A stretch of DNA of 64,000 bases from Methanobacterium sp. UBA176 (GCA_002505765.1 DAVZ01000042.1:1-64000), one strand, 5' to 3'. Shown: positions 52,533-63,907, counted from the first letter of the stretch. Translations and numbers: made by a program. Notes: a model not told the origin generated them from the sequence alone.

Positions 52533-53921
52533 TTAAATTTTATTAAAACCTATTTTCCAGTATAATGACGTAAATATACCCACAAAACATATTACAGTAA
52601 AAATCTTAAATATTGTCCTTACACTATCCAGTAAATTGAAATAAGTGTCTGGAGTAATCTGTACTTTCCCCATGAGTAATGAAAATACCAGCATAGCTAT
52701 TCCAAAACTTAAAATCTGTCCAATCATCCGCATTGAACTTATTGTCCCTGAAACAACACCATAATTCCTTTTTTTAACAGATCCCATTGTTACTTTAGTA
52801 TTGGGAGCTGAAAAGAACGCAAATCCTGATCCAAGCACAAGAAGTCCTAAAATAACATAAGACAATTCTGTAAAAAAGCTTAAGGAAATGAAGAAAGAAA
52901 GGCCAATCGTGGTCAATATCATCCCCATTGTAGCTAATATTTTTGGATCAATTATATCAGATAATTCTCCAGCAATTGGTGAAATCATAACCATCATAAT
53001 GGGTAATGGAAGCAATAAAAGCCCAGCTTCCTGGGGTGAATATCCCAAAAGATACTGTAAATAAAGACTTAATAAAAAAACAGCGCCAGCAGTAGTGCTA
53101 TAGTTAATGAGCGCTGTAAGGTTAGAAAAAGCAAAAATACTGTTTTTATTGAACAGTTTCATATCTAAAAGGGGCCTATCTACATTAATTTCTATTATAA
53201 CAAAAGTTAGAACACCAATTACTCCTAAAATTGTTAAAGTTATCCCCCAAATATTTGGAATTATAGAAAATCCATATAATATCAAAAGAAGAGCCAGACT
53301 ATAAGTAAAAGCCCCTTTCATATCGAATTTCTCCCCTTTACATTCAATCCATTCTCCTTTCAACCTAAGTAAAACAAATGAAATGATAATTAAGCCCAAA
53401 AGCAAATTAAAAAAGAAAATGCTCCTCCATCCCAAATACTGAGTTATAATTCCACCTAAAAAAGGTCCAAGGGCAAGGCCAGCATAAACTCCAGCAGCAT
53501 AAACTCCCAGAGCTTTTCCTCTTTCAGTAAACGGAAATACTGAAGTTAAAATGGCAACCCCTGTTCCAAATATCATTGCACTTCCAAGCCCCTGAAGTGC
53601 CCTGAACATAATTAACGAATCTGCAGAAGTTGCAATACCCGAAAGAAATGAGAAAATGGTGTATACAATTATTCCACAGGTAAAAACCTTTTTTAACCCG
53701 TAAATATCTGCAATCCTTCCAAATGGGAGGGTAAACATTGCTGATGTCAGCAAAAATGCAGTTGGAATCCAGCTTAATAAAATAGTATTAATTAAAAATT
53801 CATTTCCAATTGTGGGGAGTGCAATGTTTATAGAAGAGCCCATAAATGGTACTATAAAAGCAGCTAATGTGGCGGCAATTAATGCAGATGTTTTATTTGA
53901 ATTATCTGTATTAATGGCCAT
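52533..53921 (-). CDS. MFS drug-exporter-like transporter (DHA2/EmrB type)
   Basis: 462 residues with about 14 hydrophobic helices. FGRIADIYGLKKVF is the loop 2-3 MFS motif (G-R-x-A-D-x-x-G-x-K), FRALQGLGSAMIFGTGVAIL is motif B with the essential Arg, and VYAGLALGPFLGGIITQYLG is motif C of drug:H+ antiporters. Probably proton-driven export of a hydrophobic compound; substrate unknown. Single gene. Confidence 0.9.
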   Translation of the reverse strand: MAINTDNSNKTSALIAATLAAFIVPFMGSSINIALPTIGNEFLINTILLSWIPTAFLLTSAMFTLPFGRIADIYGLKKVFTCGIIVYTIFSFLSGIATSADSLIMFRALQGLGSAMIFGTGVAILTSVFPFTERGKALGVYAAGVYAGLALGPFLGGIITQYLGWRSIFFFNLLLGLIIISFVLLRLKGEWIECKGEKFDMKGAFTYSLALLLILYGFSIIPNIWGITLTILGVIGVLTFVIIEINVDRPLLDMKLFNKNSIFAFSNLTALINYSTTAGAVFLLSLYLQYLLGYSPQEAGLLLLPLPIMMVMISPIAGELSDIIDPKILATMGMILTTIGLSFFISLSFFTELSYVILGLLVLGSGFAFFSAPNTKVTMGSVKKRNYGVVSGTISSMRMIGQILSFGIAMLVFSLLMGKVQITPDTYFNLLDSVRTIFKIFTVICFVGIFTSLYWKIGFNKI

Positions 53922-53951
53922 AATTTCCCCTCTAAGCCGGAGATAAAAAAA

Positions 53952-56675
53952 TTAATTTTGTTGAATTTCCTTCTTCAATTTGTTAAGTGCATGATCCAGA
54001 GCTTCTCGCATCTTTTCTGCTTTTGAACCGGCGCCCTGGGCAAGATTTGGTCTTCCGCCGCCGCCGCCGCCGAGAATTGCTGCAGCTTCCTTTATGATTT
54101 CGTTAATTTTAATACCTGATTCAATGGCCTTACGAGACGAAGTTCCCACGATTTTACCCTCTAAATTACCTAAAAGTACCACATCAAATTCACCATCGTC
54201 GTCAGTGAGGTCTAAAGCCATTTTTTGCATTTCACCCATATCTGCATCGATAATATCCTCTAAAACCTTCAGATCACCGATTTGTTCGGCTTTACCAACT
54301 AGATTCTGTACCTTTAATGCGGCTATCCCACTTTTAAGCCTTTTTATTTCATTTTTAAAGCCTTTCCATTCGTTAAAGAACCTTTCACATGTTTTAGGGA
54401 GTTGTTCTACTTCAACCTTAAAAACTGCAGCACTTTCTTTTAATAAATTATCATTAGCCTGTATCGATATAACAGCTGCCTCACCAGCCGAAAATTCAAT
54501 TCTCTCAACTCCATCCTGGATTCTTTCAGTCTTTGTGATCTTAATAAGCCCTATATCTCCAGTCATTGCACAATGAGTTCCTGCACATGCCTGCACATCC
54601 ACATCGTCGATTTTTACAGTTCTTATGCTCATTCCAGGGACTACACCGCCCTGATATAAAATAAATCCATATTTTTTCTCGGCTTCAGCCCTGGCCATCC
54701 AGTTTGTAAAGACTGGACGATTTTCCATAACATATTTATTTGCAATACGCTCAATTTCCTGCAGCTCCTGGATCTTTATCCGCCTATAATGCGAAATATC
54801 GATTCTGGATTTTTTCAAGCCTTTTTGAGCTCCAGCCTGCCAGACATGGTCCCCCAAGACCTTTCTTGCAGCAGCGACGATTAGGTGAGTAGCTGTATGG
54901 TTCCTTGTTAATGCCTGTCGCCTTGAAATATCAATCTGACCCTTAATTATTTGGCCTTTATAAGGGTGAACTTTCTTAATATCTCCCTCATTTACGCTGT
55001 GTAAAACTATATTATCGGCTTTTTCGGCGTGATGAACCCTTATCTTCTCTCCCCTGATTTTCAAATATCCAATATCTGAGGGTTGACCCCCACCTTCAGG
55101 ATAGAAAAGAGTTTGGTCTAATATAATGTTATTTTCATAAATTCCAATTACATGAGCCTCAAATTCTGTTTCAAAAGATTTTTTATGGAACAATAAATCT
55201 GTAGCAGGAAAATCAAGCCCAATTTCGGATTTTTCTTCCTGGGCTTCTTCCTCATGTTCATTGGCAATTAAAGTATAAAAATTATCGGGAACGTTAGCAT
55301 TAAAATTTTTTTCTGTCGCAATTTCATCTACTGTTTCAGGTGGAATTCCATGGGATTCATAAAGTTCCTTAAGGGTTTCAAAGGGCATTTCATTAATATT
55401 TTTTTTCTTAAGTTTTCTAATGCTTCTTTTAACGAGTTCTCTACCTTTTGAAACTGTTTTTTCGTACCTTTTATCTTCCAGATTAATAATGTTAAGTATA
55501 TGATCCTGATGCTGCCTGATTTCCGGATATGTTTTTGATAATAAGTCAAGCTGAATTTTCACTATATCTGCTAAGGATTCTTTTAATCCAAGGTCTTTAA
55601 TGAACCTGATTGTTCTTCTTAAAACTAACCTTGCCAGATATCCTTCTTTAACATTTGATGGGATTACTCCATCGGCAAGCATGAATGCAAGGCACCTTGT
55701 ATGGTCTGCAATTACGTATATTGCTTCCATTGGCTTTGTAGATTCTTCAAGCTCTTCTAATGGGATATTAAGCCTTTTAGCTACTTTAGATCTTAATGCT
55801 CTTAGATCTGCAAAGGTTTCAATGTCCATCATCCCTGCAACCTGAGCATTTTCGGCTAAAATTCTTTCATCCACTTCAACTCCTGAAAGATCCTTTAATT
55901 TTTTGATCACTGGTCCAAAAGAAGCATCATAAGCCGTAGGGGTTCCCTGTGATATCCAGGAAAACCTTTCAAGTCCGTATCCAGTATCAACAATGGTAAG
56001 TGGAATTTCTTCGTATTTTCCGCCGGGAAGTGTTTTATATTTTATAAAAACAAGAGTTGCAAGTTCTACTCCTCTAACACAGACTTCATAACAGGGACCT
56101 GCGTTTCCACCACCTTCCCACCACGATTCAATAAAAGTAATTTCTTGAGGATCTATCCCGATATGTTTTATAAAGTCGTGACAGTATTTTACTGTCTCAT
56201 CTTCCCAGTAAATCTGTTCTTTATCTGAATTAAACGCGTGATGCCCACCCATTGTAAAACATGTCATGTGTCTACCGGTTCTTCCGACATTATCCACATC
56301 ATTAAGCCTTATTGAAGGTTGAGCTACTACTAATGGGTTTGCAGGAGGATCAACTGCACCTGATGTGACCCACGGTTGAAAATCGTAGATTGATGCTCCG
56401 ACTAAAAAAACGTCGTCTCTCCATCTTTTTGCAAGAACTGGATACCTCTTAATTGGTGTGTGGCCATTTCGTACAAAAAAATCCATAAATGTTCTCTGGA
56501 TTTCATTGAGGTCGTATTTTTGTTCTGTAGCTGGATTTCCAATGAATTCATATTTATCACACGGAGCATCTCCACAAGTGTTTCTGTCTCTTATAGACCA
56601 AAAATCGCTTCCACAAGTAATACATGTTTTTTTTGTATATCCGAGTTCTTCAAGCTGGCGAGACATAATAATCAT
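53952..56675 (-). CDS. alaS: alanyl-tRNA synthetase, archaeal type
   Basis: 907 residues. An archaeal N-terminal extension with CITCGSDFWSIRDRNTCGD precedes the class II core (FFVRNGHTPIKRYPVLAKRW, TCFTMGGHHAFNSDK). Editing domain: NHTATHLIVAAARK and ACAGTH zinc/editing ligands. C-terminal DHHA1 with ILGGGGGGRPNLAQGAG. Start ATG 56675 or 56666; no clear ribosome-binding site, so it could be a near-leaderless message. Adjacent to the L12 gene on the same strand. Confidence 0.97.
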   Translation of the reverse strand: MIIMSRQLEELGYTKKTCITCGSDFWSIRDRNTCGDAPCDKYEFIGNPATEQKYDLNEIQRTFMDFFVRNGHTPIKRYPVLAKRWRDDVFLVGASIYDFQPWVTSGAVDPPANPLVVAQPSIRLNDVDNVGRTGRHMTCFTMGGHHAFNSDKEQIYWEDETVKYCHDFIKHIGIDPQEITFIESWWEGGGNAGPCYEVCVRGVELATLVFIKYKTLPGGKYEEIPLTIVDTGYGLERFSWISQGTPTAYDASFGPVIKKLKDLSGVEVDERILAENAQVAGMMDIETFADLRALRSKVAKRLNIPLEELEESTKPMEAIYVIADHTRCLAFMLADGVIPSNVKEGYLARLVLRRTIRFIKDLGLKESLADIVKIQLDLLSKTYPEIRQHQDHILNIINLEDKRYEKTVSKGRELVKRSIRKLKKKNINEMPFETLKELYESHGIPPETVDEIATEKNFNANVPDNFYTLIANEHEEEAQEEKSEIGLDFPATDLLFHKKSFETEFEAHVIGIYENNIILDQTLFYPEGGGQPSDIGYLKIRGEKIRVHHAEKADNIVLHSVNEGDIKKVHPYKGQIIKGQIDISRRQALTRNHTATHLIVAAARKVLGDHVWQAGAQKGLKKSRIDISHYRRIKIQELQEIERIANKYVMENRPVFTNWMARAEAEKKYGFILYQGGVVPGMSIRTVKIDDVDVQACAGTHCAMTGDIGLIKITKTERIQDGVERIEFSAGEAAVISIQANDNLLKESAAVFKVEVEQLPKTCERFFNEWKGFKNEIKRLKSGIAALKVQNLVGKAEQIGDLKVLEDIIDADMGEMQKMALDLTDDDGEFDVVLLGNLEGKIVGTSSRKAIESGIKINEIIKEAAAILGGGGGGRPNLAQGAGSKAEKMREALDHALNKLKKEIQQN

Positions 56676-56751
56676 TATAAAGATTATAATTTTAATAAAT
56701 TAAAAATAAAAAAATAGTGGAAAGCCAATTTCTTGGCTTTAAATTCAGGGA

Positions 56752-57063
<312 letters not shown>

Positions 57064-57109
57064 ATGATCACCTCAAATTCTTTGAATGATTTCCTCAACC
57101 TGTGCCTTC

Positions 57110-57172
57110 GAACACATGTGTTCAGGCATTCGAAATCAGAGATTTCGAAAGGTTCGGAAATTAAAAATTTCC
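57110..57172. repeat. stem-loop cluster, locus F, inside the ribosomal operon
   Basis: GAACAC-at-GTGTTC (57110-57123), TTCGAAATC-aga-GATTTCGAA (57129-57149) and GGAAATT-aaa-AATTTCC (57156-57172) fill the P0-L12 gap. On the minus strand the sequence AGGTTGAGGAAAT appears on both sides of the block. The first two units match loci B and D almost exactly. Confidence 0.9.
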
Positions 57173-57207
57173 TCAACCTCAATAATTTCAATTTAAAATC
57201 CAATTTA

Positions 57208-58215
57208 TTAGCCAAACAAGGCACCAAGCCCTGCTGCAGCTTCCTCTTCTTTGTCTTCTTCCTCTTCTTCTTCATCTTCTTTAGGTTCTTCTTTTTCTTC
57301 CTCTTTAACTTCAACGGCCTTTGGGCGTGATTTCAGTTTTTTCAGAAGTTCATCATCAAGTGCTTTATCATTTATGCCTGATAAATCAGATGCTAATGCT
57401 AACATCTGAGAGTAAGCCTTGGATAACAGTAAATCTATTGTTTTAGATGTGAATATTTCAGCATTTAATGCCAGATTAATTGCTTTAGCTTGAGCATTCT
57501 GTATTATTATCGGCATAGCTTCTTTAGTGTATACAGACGCGTTTACTGATAAATTCAATGCCTGAGAAAATGCTTTTTGTACATCAAACAGTGTTTTCTC
57601 CTCATCTATTGTTAGAAGGTCAGAAGTATATACCGTCTCGTCTTCATAAGCCGCTAACAGGTCAATTCCAACTTCCATTGGCTGGATATCCAGCCTGGTA
57701 AGAATACCTGCAACATCTCGAGGTACTGCTTCTCCCTCAGCAACAATTACTTTATCCTTGGTTATAACAATTTTTCCCTTCTCAATTTTTGCAGGAATAC
57801 CTGCTTTTTGAAGTTCTCCAAGAATAGGGCCCGGATTAAAAGCAGTATCTCCTTTAGGCACTACAATGTCTGATGGAGCTATGCTTCCAGCCTTCGCTGG
57901 TGCTGCAGTTTTACTGGCTTCAAGAATCTTGAAGAGTTTAAAGGGGTTCATATCTGTAAAGATCAATGCTGGCTGACCTTCCATATGCTCTCCCAGTACA
58001 TCTATATTAGATTTTTCAGATTCACTTAAAGCTAAGCTCATCAACGTCTTTCTTGACATTTTAATGACCGTAGTATCCTTAAGGTTTTGTCGCATTTTCT
58101 GGAGCTGAGGGGCTGGTATATCAGCCAGATTAGCCATACCCACAACACTATGAGTTCTAATAAGTTCTTTGAGGTCATTCACCTCTTCTTTTTTCCATTC
58201 AGCAGCATGAGCCAT
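57208..58215 (-). CDS. rplP0: ribosomal stalk protein P0 (L10)
   Basis: 335 residues, the base of the stalk that carries several L12 dimers. N-terminal HAAEWKKEEVNDLKELI, SVVGMANLADIPAPQLQKMR, TVIKMSRKTLMSLAL, central archaeal insertion with AEGEAVPRDVAGILTRL, and the C-terminal acid segment ending AAAGLGALFG. Overlaps the L1 stop by one base, so translationally coupled. Confidence 0.97.
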   Translation of the reverse strand: MAHAAEWKKEEVNDLKELIRTHSVVGMANLADIPAPQLQKMRQNLKDTTVIKMSRKTLMSLALSESEKSNIDVLGEHMEGQPALIFTDMNPFKLFKILEASKTAAPAKAGSIAPSDIVVPKGDTAFNPGPILGELQKAGIPAKIEKGKIVITKDKVIVAEGEAVPRDVAGILTRLDIQPMEVGIDLLAAYEDETVYTSDLLTIDEEKTLFDVQKAFSQALNLSVNASVYTKEAMPIIIQNAQAKAINLALNAEIFTSKTIDLLLSKAYSQMLALASDLSGINDKALDDELLKKLKSRPKAVEVKEEEKEEPKEDEEEEEEDKEEEAAAGLGALFG

Positions 58216-58853
58216 TAGATCACCCTCGCTACTGGACCCATGGTTGTTTTTATATACATGGATTTTATCTGGTTTCTTCCTTTCTCCAGTTTTCTATCTA
58301 AAATTCCGAGCACCGCTTCCACATTATCTGCAATTACCTCATCTTCCATGTCCTGAGAGCCAACAATTGCCTGGATAACTGGTTGATCTTTTATTCTTAC
58401 TTTTACTGTATTGTTGAGTCTTTCCATTATTGGATCTGGTTTAATAGTTGCTGGAACTGGTTTCGGCATCTTTTTTCGAGGCCCAAGAACTGGTCCTAAA
58501 AATCTACCCACCTGGGGCATCATATCTGCCTGTGCAACAAAAAATGTATATTCGTTGGCCATTTTCTTGGCCTTTTTCCGATTCTTTCCAAGATCTTCTA
58601 AATCTTCTTTGGTGATTACAAGATCTGCACCGGCATTTTTTGCCTGAACTGCCAGTTCACCGTCTGCTATAAAGGCAATTTTTATGCCTTTTCCACGTCC
58701 ATTTGGAAGGAAGACTTCTTCATCAAATCTGTTTTCTGGTTTTTTCACGTCTAAATCTTTGATGTTTATAACAACATCCATAGACTGTGTGAAGTTTCTC
58801 GGCCTGGATTCACTCTTAGCCTTCTTCACCGCTTCCAATATCTCTTGATTCAT
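58215..58853 (-). CDS. rpl1: ribosomal protein L1
   Basis: 212 residues. NFTQSMDVVINIKDLDVKKP, EVFLPNGRGKGIKIAFIADG, MPQVGRFLGPVLGPRKKMP and YIKTTMGPVARV are L1 signatures. ATG 58853 is placed six bases after GGAGG; TTG 58856 is an alternative. In methanogens L1 represses its own operon through a leader site, but the hairpin at about 58864-58890 upstream is only a possible candidate. Confidence 0.97.
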   Translation of the reverse strand: MNQEILEAVKKAKSESRPRNFTQSMDVVINIKDLDVKKPENRFDEEVFLPNGRGKGIKIAFIADGELAVQAKNAGADLVITKEDLEDLGKNRKKAKKMANEYTFFVAQADMMPQVGRFLGPVLGPRKKMPKPVPATIKPDPIMERLNNTVKVRIKDQPVIQAIVGSQDMEDEVIADNVEAVLGILDRKLEKGRNQIKSMYIKTTMGPVARVI

Positions 58854-58918
58854 CAAATTCCTCCATGAACTTCTTTGATAAAAAGTTCACCATAATCAGT
58901 TAATTAAATGGATAAAAA

Positions 58919-59847
<929 letters not shown>

Positions 59848-59894
59848 AATATCACTTACCTAAATCCTTTGAAATAATTTTTAATGGATTAATA

Positions 59895-60080
59895 TTATAG
59901 AAAACCAATTAGTTGTGCTGCTAATGTAATTATAAATCCTATAACTCCTATTATTATAATTCCTATTCCCGTAATTTTTGCTACATTTTGATATTCATCC
60001 CTATCTGGTCTTTTGGATATATACAGTACTCTTCTGCACTGTTTTATAAATTGGGAGATAGATTCACTATTTAAATTCAT
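59895..60080 (-). CDS. secE: SecE (Sec61-gamma) translocase subunit
   Basis: 61 residues. Amphipathic N-terminal helix ending RRVLYISKRPDRDEY followed by one membrane helix (KITGIGIIIIGVIGFIITLA), the minimal SecE/Sec61-gamma layout. It lies between ftsZ and spt5, the standard order. Confidence 0.93.
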   Translation of the reverse strand: MNLNSESISQFIKQCRRVLYISKRPDRDEYQNVAKITGIGIIIIGVIGFIITLAAQLIGFL

Positions 60081-60275
60081 AAAAATACCTGCTTAAATCC
60101 TAAAGAATAAGTTATTAAATAAATTAATGTGATAGAATAATATATTTTCTAAGTTATTCTATATAAATGGTAGTAGTTTATTTTCCTTATGAATTTATAA
60201 ACCTTTTCATTTTTATAGATAACCAAAACTAGCCATGATAGAGAAAGTCCTATGGTGTTTTTAAAATTCGCAGGA

Positions 60276-61427
60276 TTAGAAAACACCATCTATAAATTCT
60301 TCTAAAGCTGATTCTTTAACTGGATCTTTAGTTTCCTCTTCCATATATTCGCGTTCTGGAGGTACACCGAATATATGAGGTGATTTCACTCCAGCAACTA
60401 CAAGAGTTGTTCTTATAACATTCTGGAGTTCTTCCTGTATCTGAGTACCCCAGATTATGTTTGCATCTGGATCTAATTCATCAGCAACTATCTGAACAAT
60501 CTTTTCAGCCTCATGTAATGTTAAATCTGAGCTTCCTGATATGTTTATCAGAGCACCTTTAGCATTTGAGATATCAAGATCAAGTAATGGGCTGTTTAAT
60601 GCTTCATGAACTGATTCTATTGCTCTATCACCTGATTCAGATTCACCCATACCTATCATTGCCATTCCAGACTCTTTCATTATGCTTCTAATGTCTGCAA
60701 AGTCAAGAGCTACAAGGCCAGGTTTGGTAATGAGTTCGGTTATTCCCTTTACAGCTCTACCTAAAAGTTCATCAGTAACCATAAATGCTTTGTTTATTGG
60801 TAGATTAGGTGCTACCTCAAGTAATTTATCGTTAGGTATTACAATAACAGTATCTGCAGATTTTTGAAGCTTATCTAGTCCTTGTTCAGCATTCTCACGT
60901 CTTCTAAGACCTTCAGCGCTGAAAGGCATTGTTGCAACAGCAATTGTTAATGCACCAATTTTCTTGGCTAAGTTTGCAATAACTGGAGCAGATCCTGTCC
61001 CAGTACCTCCCCCAAGACCGCAGGTTACGAAAACCATGTCGGCCCCTTCTAGCCTTTCCTTTATCTGTTCTTCGCTTTCTTCAGCGCTTTGTTCGCCTAT
61101 CTCAGGTATACCTCCGGCGCCAAGTCCACCACATGTTCCTTTACCTATCAATATCTTCAGATGTGAGTTTGAATAAAAAAGATCCTGGGCATCAGTATTC
61201 ACACTAATTGTGTCTGCTCCCTCTATTCCAATTTCCATTAACCTTGAAACAGTATTATTTCCAGCTCCCCCAGTTCCAACAACCAATATTTTAGCCTTAC
61301 TTTGTTCTATGATATCCTGTAAATCATTGTTAATATCTGTCATATTGATGCTATTTTGTATGTCTCTAGGTCTTCTCTCTCTTCTCACTTCTGATTCTTT
61401 TAATGTATTATTTATAAGAGATTTCAA
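60276..61427 (-). CDS. ftsZ: cell division GTPase FtsZ
   Basis: 383 residues. GTP-binding GTGGAGNNTVSRL near residue 51, tubulin signature GGGTGTGSAPVIANLAKK, FADIRSIMKESGMAMIG and T7-type ELDPDANIIWGTQIQ. The C-terminal tail EEFIDGVF may bind partners. TTG start 61427 set by GGGGGTAGG. A roughly 200-base gap to secE has promoter-like A+T-rich sequence. Confidence 0.97.
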   Translation of the reverse strand: MKSLINNTLKESEVRRERRPRDIQNSINMTDINNDLQDIIEQSKAKILVVGTGGAGNNTVSRLMEIGIEGADTISVNTDAQDLFYSNSHLKILIGKGTCGGLGAGGIPEIGEQSAEESEEQIKERLEGADMVFVTCGLGGGTGTGSAPVIANLAKKIGALTIAVATMPFSAEGLRRRENAEQGLDKLQKSADTVIVIPNDKLLEVAPNLPINKAFMVTDELLGRAVKGITELITKPGLVALDFADIRSIMKESGMAMIGMGESESGDRAIESVHEALNSPLLDLDISNAKGALINISGSSDLTLHEAEKIVQIVADELDPDANIIWGTQIQEELQNVIRTTLVVAGVKSPHIFGVPPEREYMEEETKDPVKESALEEFIDGVF

Positions 61428-61621
61428 TTCCTACCCCCACAGCCAATGTTGTTAAATTTATTTGTGGTATTGTAATAACTTGTATTTAAAAGCAACGGTT
61501 ATATCACTCATAATTTCCATCTTACAAATAATTTTTTGGTTTTTTTCAAAGAAAAGTGGGTAAAATAGCATTAATTAATATAATATAATATTAAAGTATT
61601 AATTTATTTAACTCACTTAAA

Positions 61622-62185
61622 TTAAGATCTGGGCATGGCAATGATTTCTTTAATTTGGAGATCGAAAAAATTACTCATATTGGCAGCTTTTAAAACTACT
61701 GCAGCATCTACACCCCATGCTGTTCCTCCAATTGCTATTATTTCTTCATCTACAGGAATTAAGCCGGCGTCTGCAGCCATAATACTGATTTCCACACAAA
61801 CTTTAATTCCCTGACCAAATAACCTCAATGTTGCTGCTATTATTTCTACAGGAGTTATACCACCAAATTTGTTTGAAATACCCCTTCCAACACCGCTGAG
61901 CGCATGGGATCCGGTATAAAAGGTAATATTATTTTCTTTGAGTTTTTCTATATTTTCCCGAGTTATTTCAAGCTTTCCTTTTTCTTTAAAACCTGCATGA
62001 TGAGTTATACTAACTATTTCTACATCTTCTATTGCTTCACGTAGTTTTAATGCGCTTTTTCCAGATACAGATGCAATAACGATTGTTTTTATTCCTAATT
62101 CTTTTTTTCTTTGCTTTACAAGTTCGATCACTTTATCTGTATTTTCTGCTCCTTTATTTTCAAAATAATTAATGGTTTTTTCCAT
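61622..62185 (-). CDS. pyruvate-kinase C-terminal-domain-like protein
   Basis: 187 residues resembling the PK_C alpha/beta domain found alone in many archaea. ENTDKVIELVKQRKKELGIK, VIASVSGKSALKLREAIEDV (allosteric-type Ser/Gly loop), VSITHHAGFKEKGK and CVEISIMAADAGLIPVDEEI. No catalytic PK barrel. It could bind a phosphometabolite, but its role is not established. Convergent with no gene; comA is divergent. Confidence 0.85.
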   Translation of the reverse strand: MEKTINYFENKGAENTDKVIELVKQRKKELGIKTIVIASVSGKSALKLREAIEDVEIVSITHHAGFKEKGKLEITRENIEKLKENNITFYTGSHALSGVGRGISNKFGGITPVEIIAATLRLFGQGIKVCVEISIMAADAGLIPVDEEIIAIGGTAWGVDAAVVLKAANMSNFFDLQIKEIIAMPRS

Positions 62186-62266
62186 ACAATCACCAGATTC
62201 CTTTAAGGATAATTAATCACTTTTTAAATCACCATTTCAATATATATTTTAAGATATATAACAAAT

Positions 62267-62274
62267 TTTATATA
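62267..62274 (+). promoter_or_regulatory. TATA box of the comA operon
   Basis: TTTATATA about 94 bases before comA, followed by a leader with GGTGA at six bases before ATG 62361. Oriented away from the divergent PK_C gene. Confidence 0.45.
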
Positions 62275-62360
62275 AATAAGGGGACAAAAAAAGACTATAT
62301 TCAAGTTAGAGAATTGGAATAATTTTATTTTAAAGGATGAATTCCTGAAAAGGTGACATA

Positions 62361-63137
62361 ATGAAAGCATTTGACTTTATCACTTCAGATAGAACCTTTA
62401 AACCCCGAAAAAATGGAATTACAATGATGTTAGATAAGGGGATGGGTCTAAATGCTGTGGAAGATTTAATGGAAGTTTCTGGCGAATATATTGATTTAGC
62501 CAAGCTGGGTTGGGGAACATCGGCCTTACATAAGAGAGAACTTATAAAAGAAAAAAATGAATTATATTTTTCCTACGATGTGAATCCCTATCCTGGCGGA
62601 ACGCTGTTTGAACTTGCATTTATGAAAGATATGTTATCTGAATTTTTAGATGAAGCTGATAAGTTAGGGTTTAAAGCTATTGAAATTTCTGACGGTTCTA
62701 CAAACATATCAAATGAAGATAGATTAGAAGTGATATCCCAGGTAAAAGAAAATGGTTTTCTGGTTATAACAGAGGTTGGAAAAAAGGATCCAAATGAAGA
62801 TCATAATTTAAACATTGATAATAGAGTCAATATAATTAATTCAGATTTAAAAGCTGGTGCTGACAGAGTGCTGATTGAAGCGCGTGAAGGAGGGAAAAAC
62901 CTGGGCATTTATGACGAATGCGGAAATGTTAAGGAAGATGAACTGGAACATATGATAAAAAAGACTGATAAGAATAAGTTGATCTGGGAAGCCCCTCTTA
63001 AAGGTCAACAGGTTTATTTGATTTTAAAATTTGGATCAAACGTGAATTTAGGAAATATTGCACCTGAAGAGGTAACAGCACTTGAAACAATTAGGCAAGG
63101 GCTTAGAGGGGACACTTTAGGAAAGGTGAATCTTTAA
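62361..63137 (+). CDS. comA: phosphosulfolactate synthase ComA
   Basis: 258-residue TIM barrel adding sulfite to phosphoenolpyruvate, the first step of coenzyme M synthesis. DRTFKPRKNGITMMLDKGM at the N-terminus, DLAKLGWGTSALHKRELI, YPGGTLFELAF, AIEISDGSTNIS, FLVITEVGKKDP and LIWEAPLKGQQVYLILKFG are conserved. The stop overlaps the ATG of the ABC ATPase (TAATG type), implying a common operon. Confidence 0.95.
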   Translation: MKAFDFITSDRTFKPRKNGITMMLDKGMGLNAVEDLMEVSGEYIDLAKLGWGTSALHKRELIKEKNELYFSYDVNPYPGGTLFELAFMKDMLSEFLDEADKLGFKAIEISDGSTNISNEDRLEVISQVKENGFLVITEVGKKDPNEDHNLNIDNRVNIINSDLKAGADRVLIEAREGGKNLGIYDECGNVKEDELEHMIKKTDKNKLIWEAPLKGQQVYLILKFGSNVNLGNIAPEEVTALETIRQGLRGDTLGKVNL

Positions 63138-63907
63138 TGATAGAAGAAATAACAATCATTGGAGGTTACGACAAGCAAGGAAATAAAGAACCTGTAGAGA
63201 AGGTCATAATTAAAAAAGGGGAAATTTTCGGAGTTGTAGGTCCAACAGGAAGCGGTAAAAGTTCACTAATTGGCGATATAGAACAGCTCGCCCAGGAAGA
63301 TACGTTTTCAAAGAGAAAAATCCTTGTAGATAATAAAGAACCCAGTTACGAAGACAGGACCAATCCCCGAAAAAAAATGGTTGCCCAGCTTTCCCAGAAC
63401 ATGAATTTTCTAGCAGATATGAGCGTTGGTGATTTTTTAACCCTCCATGCTAAATGCCGCGGAGCAAGCAATAAATGTGTTAACGCAGTTGTTGAACTTG
63501 CAAATACCCTTACAGGAGAACCTATTAAAAATGAGCATGAACTCACCATATTGAGTGGGGGACAGTCCAGAGCCCTTATGGTGGCTGATGTGGCAATTAT
63601 AAGCAATTCACCAATAGTATTAATTGATGAAATCGAAAATGCAGGTATAAGGAAACACGATGCCCTTAAAGCCCTTGCAGGACACGGGAAAATAGTCATG
63701 GTTGTAACTCACGACCCTGTACTTGCCTTAATGACAGATAAAAGGATTGTTATGAAAAATGGGGGTATGCAGAACGTTGTGCATACCAGTGAAAAGGAAA
63801 AACAAATATCTGAAAAATTGAACAAAATAGATGAATTAATGCTTAATTTAAGAGATAGAGTAAGAAATGGAGAGATACTGGAAGAAATAGAACATATTGA
63901 GATTTAA
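63137..63907 (+). CDS. ABC-type ATPase
   Basis: 256 residues. Walker A GPTGSGKSSLIGDI near residue 35, Q-loop VAQLSQNMNFLADMSVGDF, signature LSGGQSRALMVADVAIIS, Walker B PIVLIDEIENAGI and switch VVTHDP. There is no membrane partner adjacent, so it may be a soluble, ABC-type ATPase used in a methanogen-specific pathway. Translationally coupled to comA, which hints at cofactor-related work, but this is inference. Confidence 0.85.
   Translation: MIEEITIIGGYDKQGNKEPVEKVIIKKGEIFGVVGPTGSGKSSLIGDIEQLAQEDTFSKRKILVDNKEPSYEDRTNPRKKMVAQLSQNMNFLADMSVGDFLTLHAKCRGASNKCVNAVVELANTLTGEPIKNEHELTILSGGQSRALMVADVAIISNSPIVLIDEIENAGIRKHDALKALAGHGKIVMVVTHDPVLALMTDKRIVMKNGGMQNVVHTSEKEKQISEKLNKIDELMLNLRDRVRNGEILEEIEHIEI

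Noticed and set aside
57064..57330. Plus- and minus-strand frames between P0 and L12
   Set aside because: They translate stem-loop locus F and the acidic-tail codons of P0 in wrong frames.
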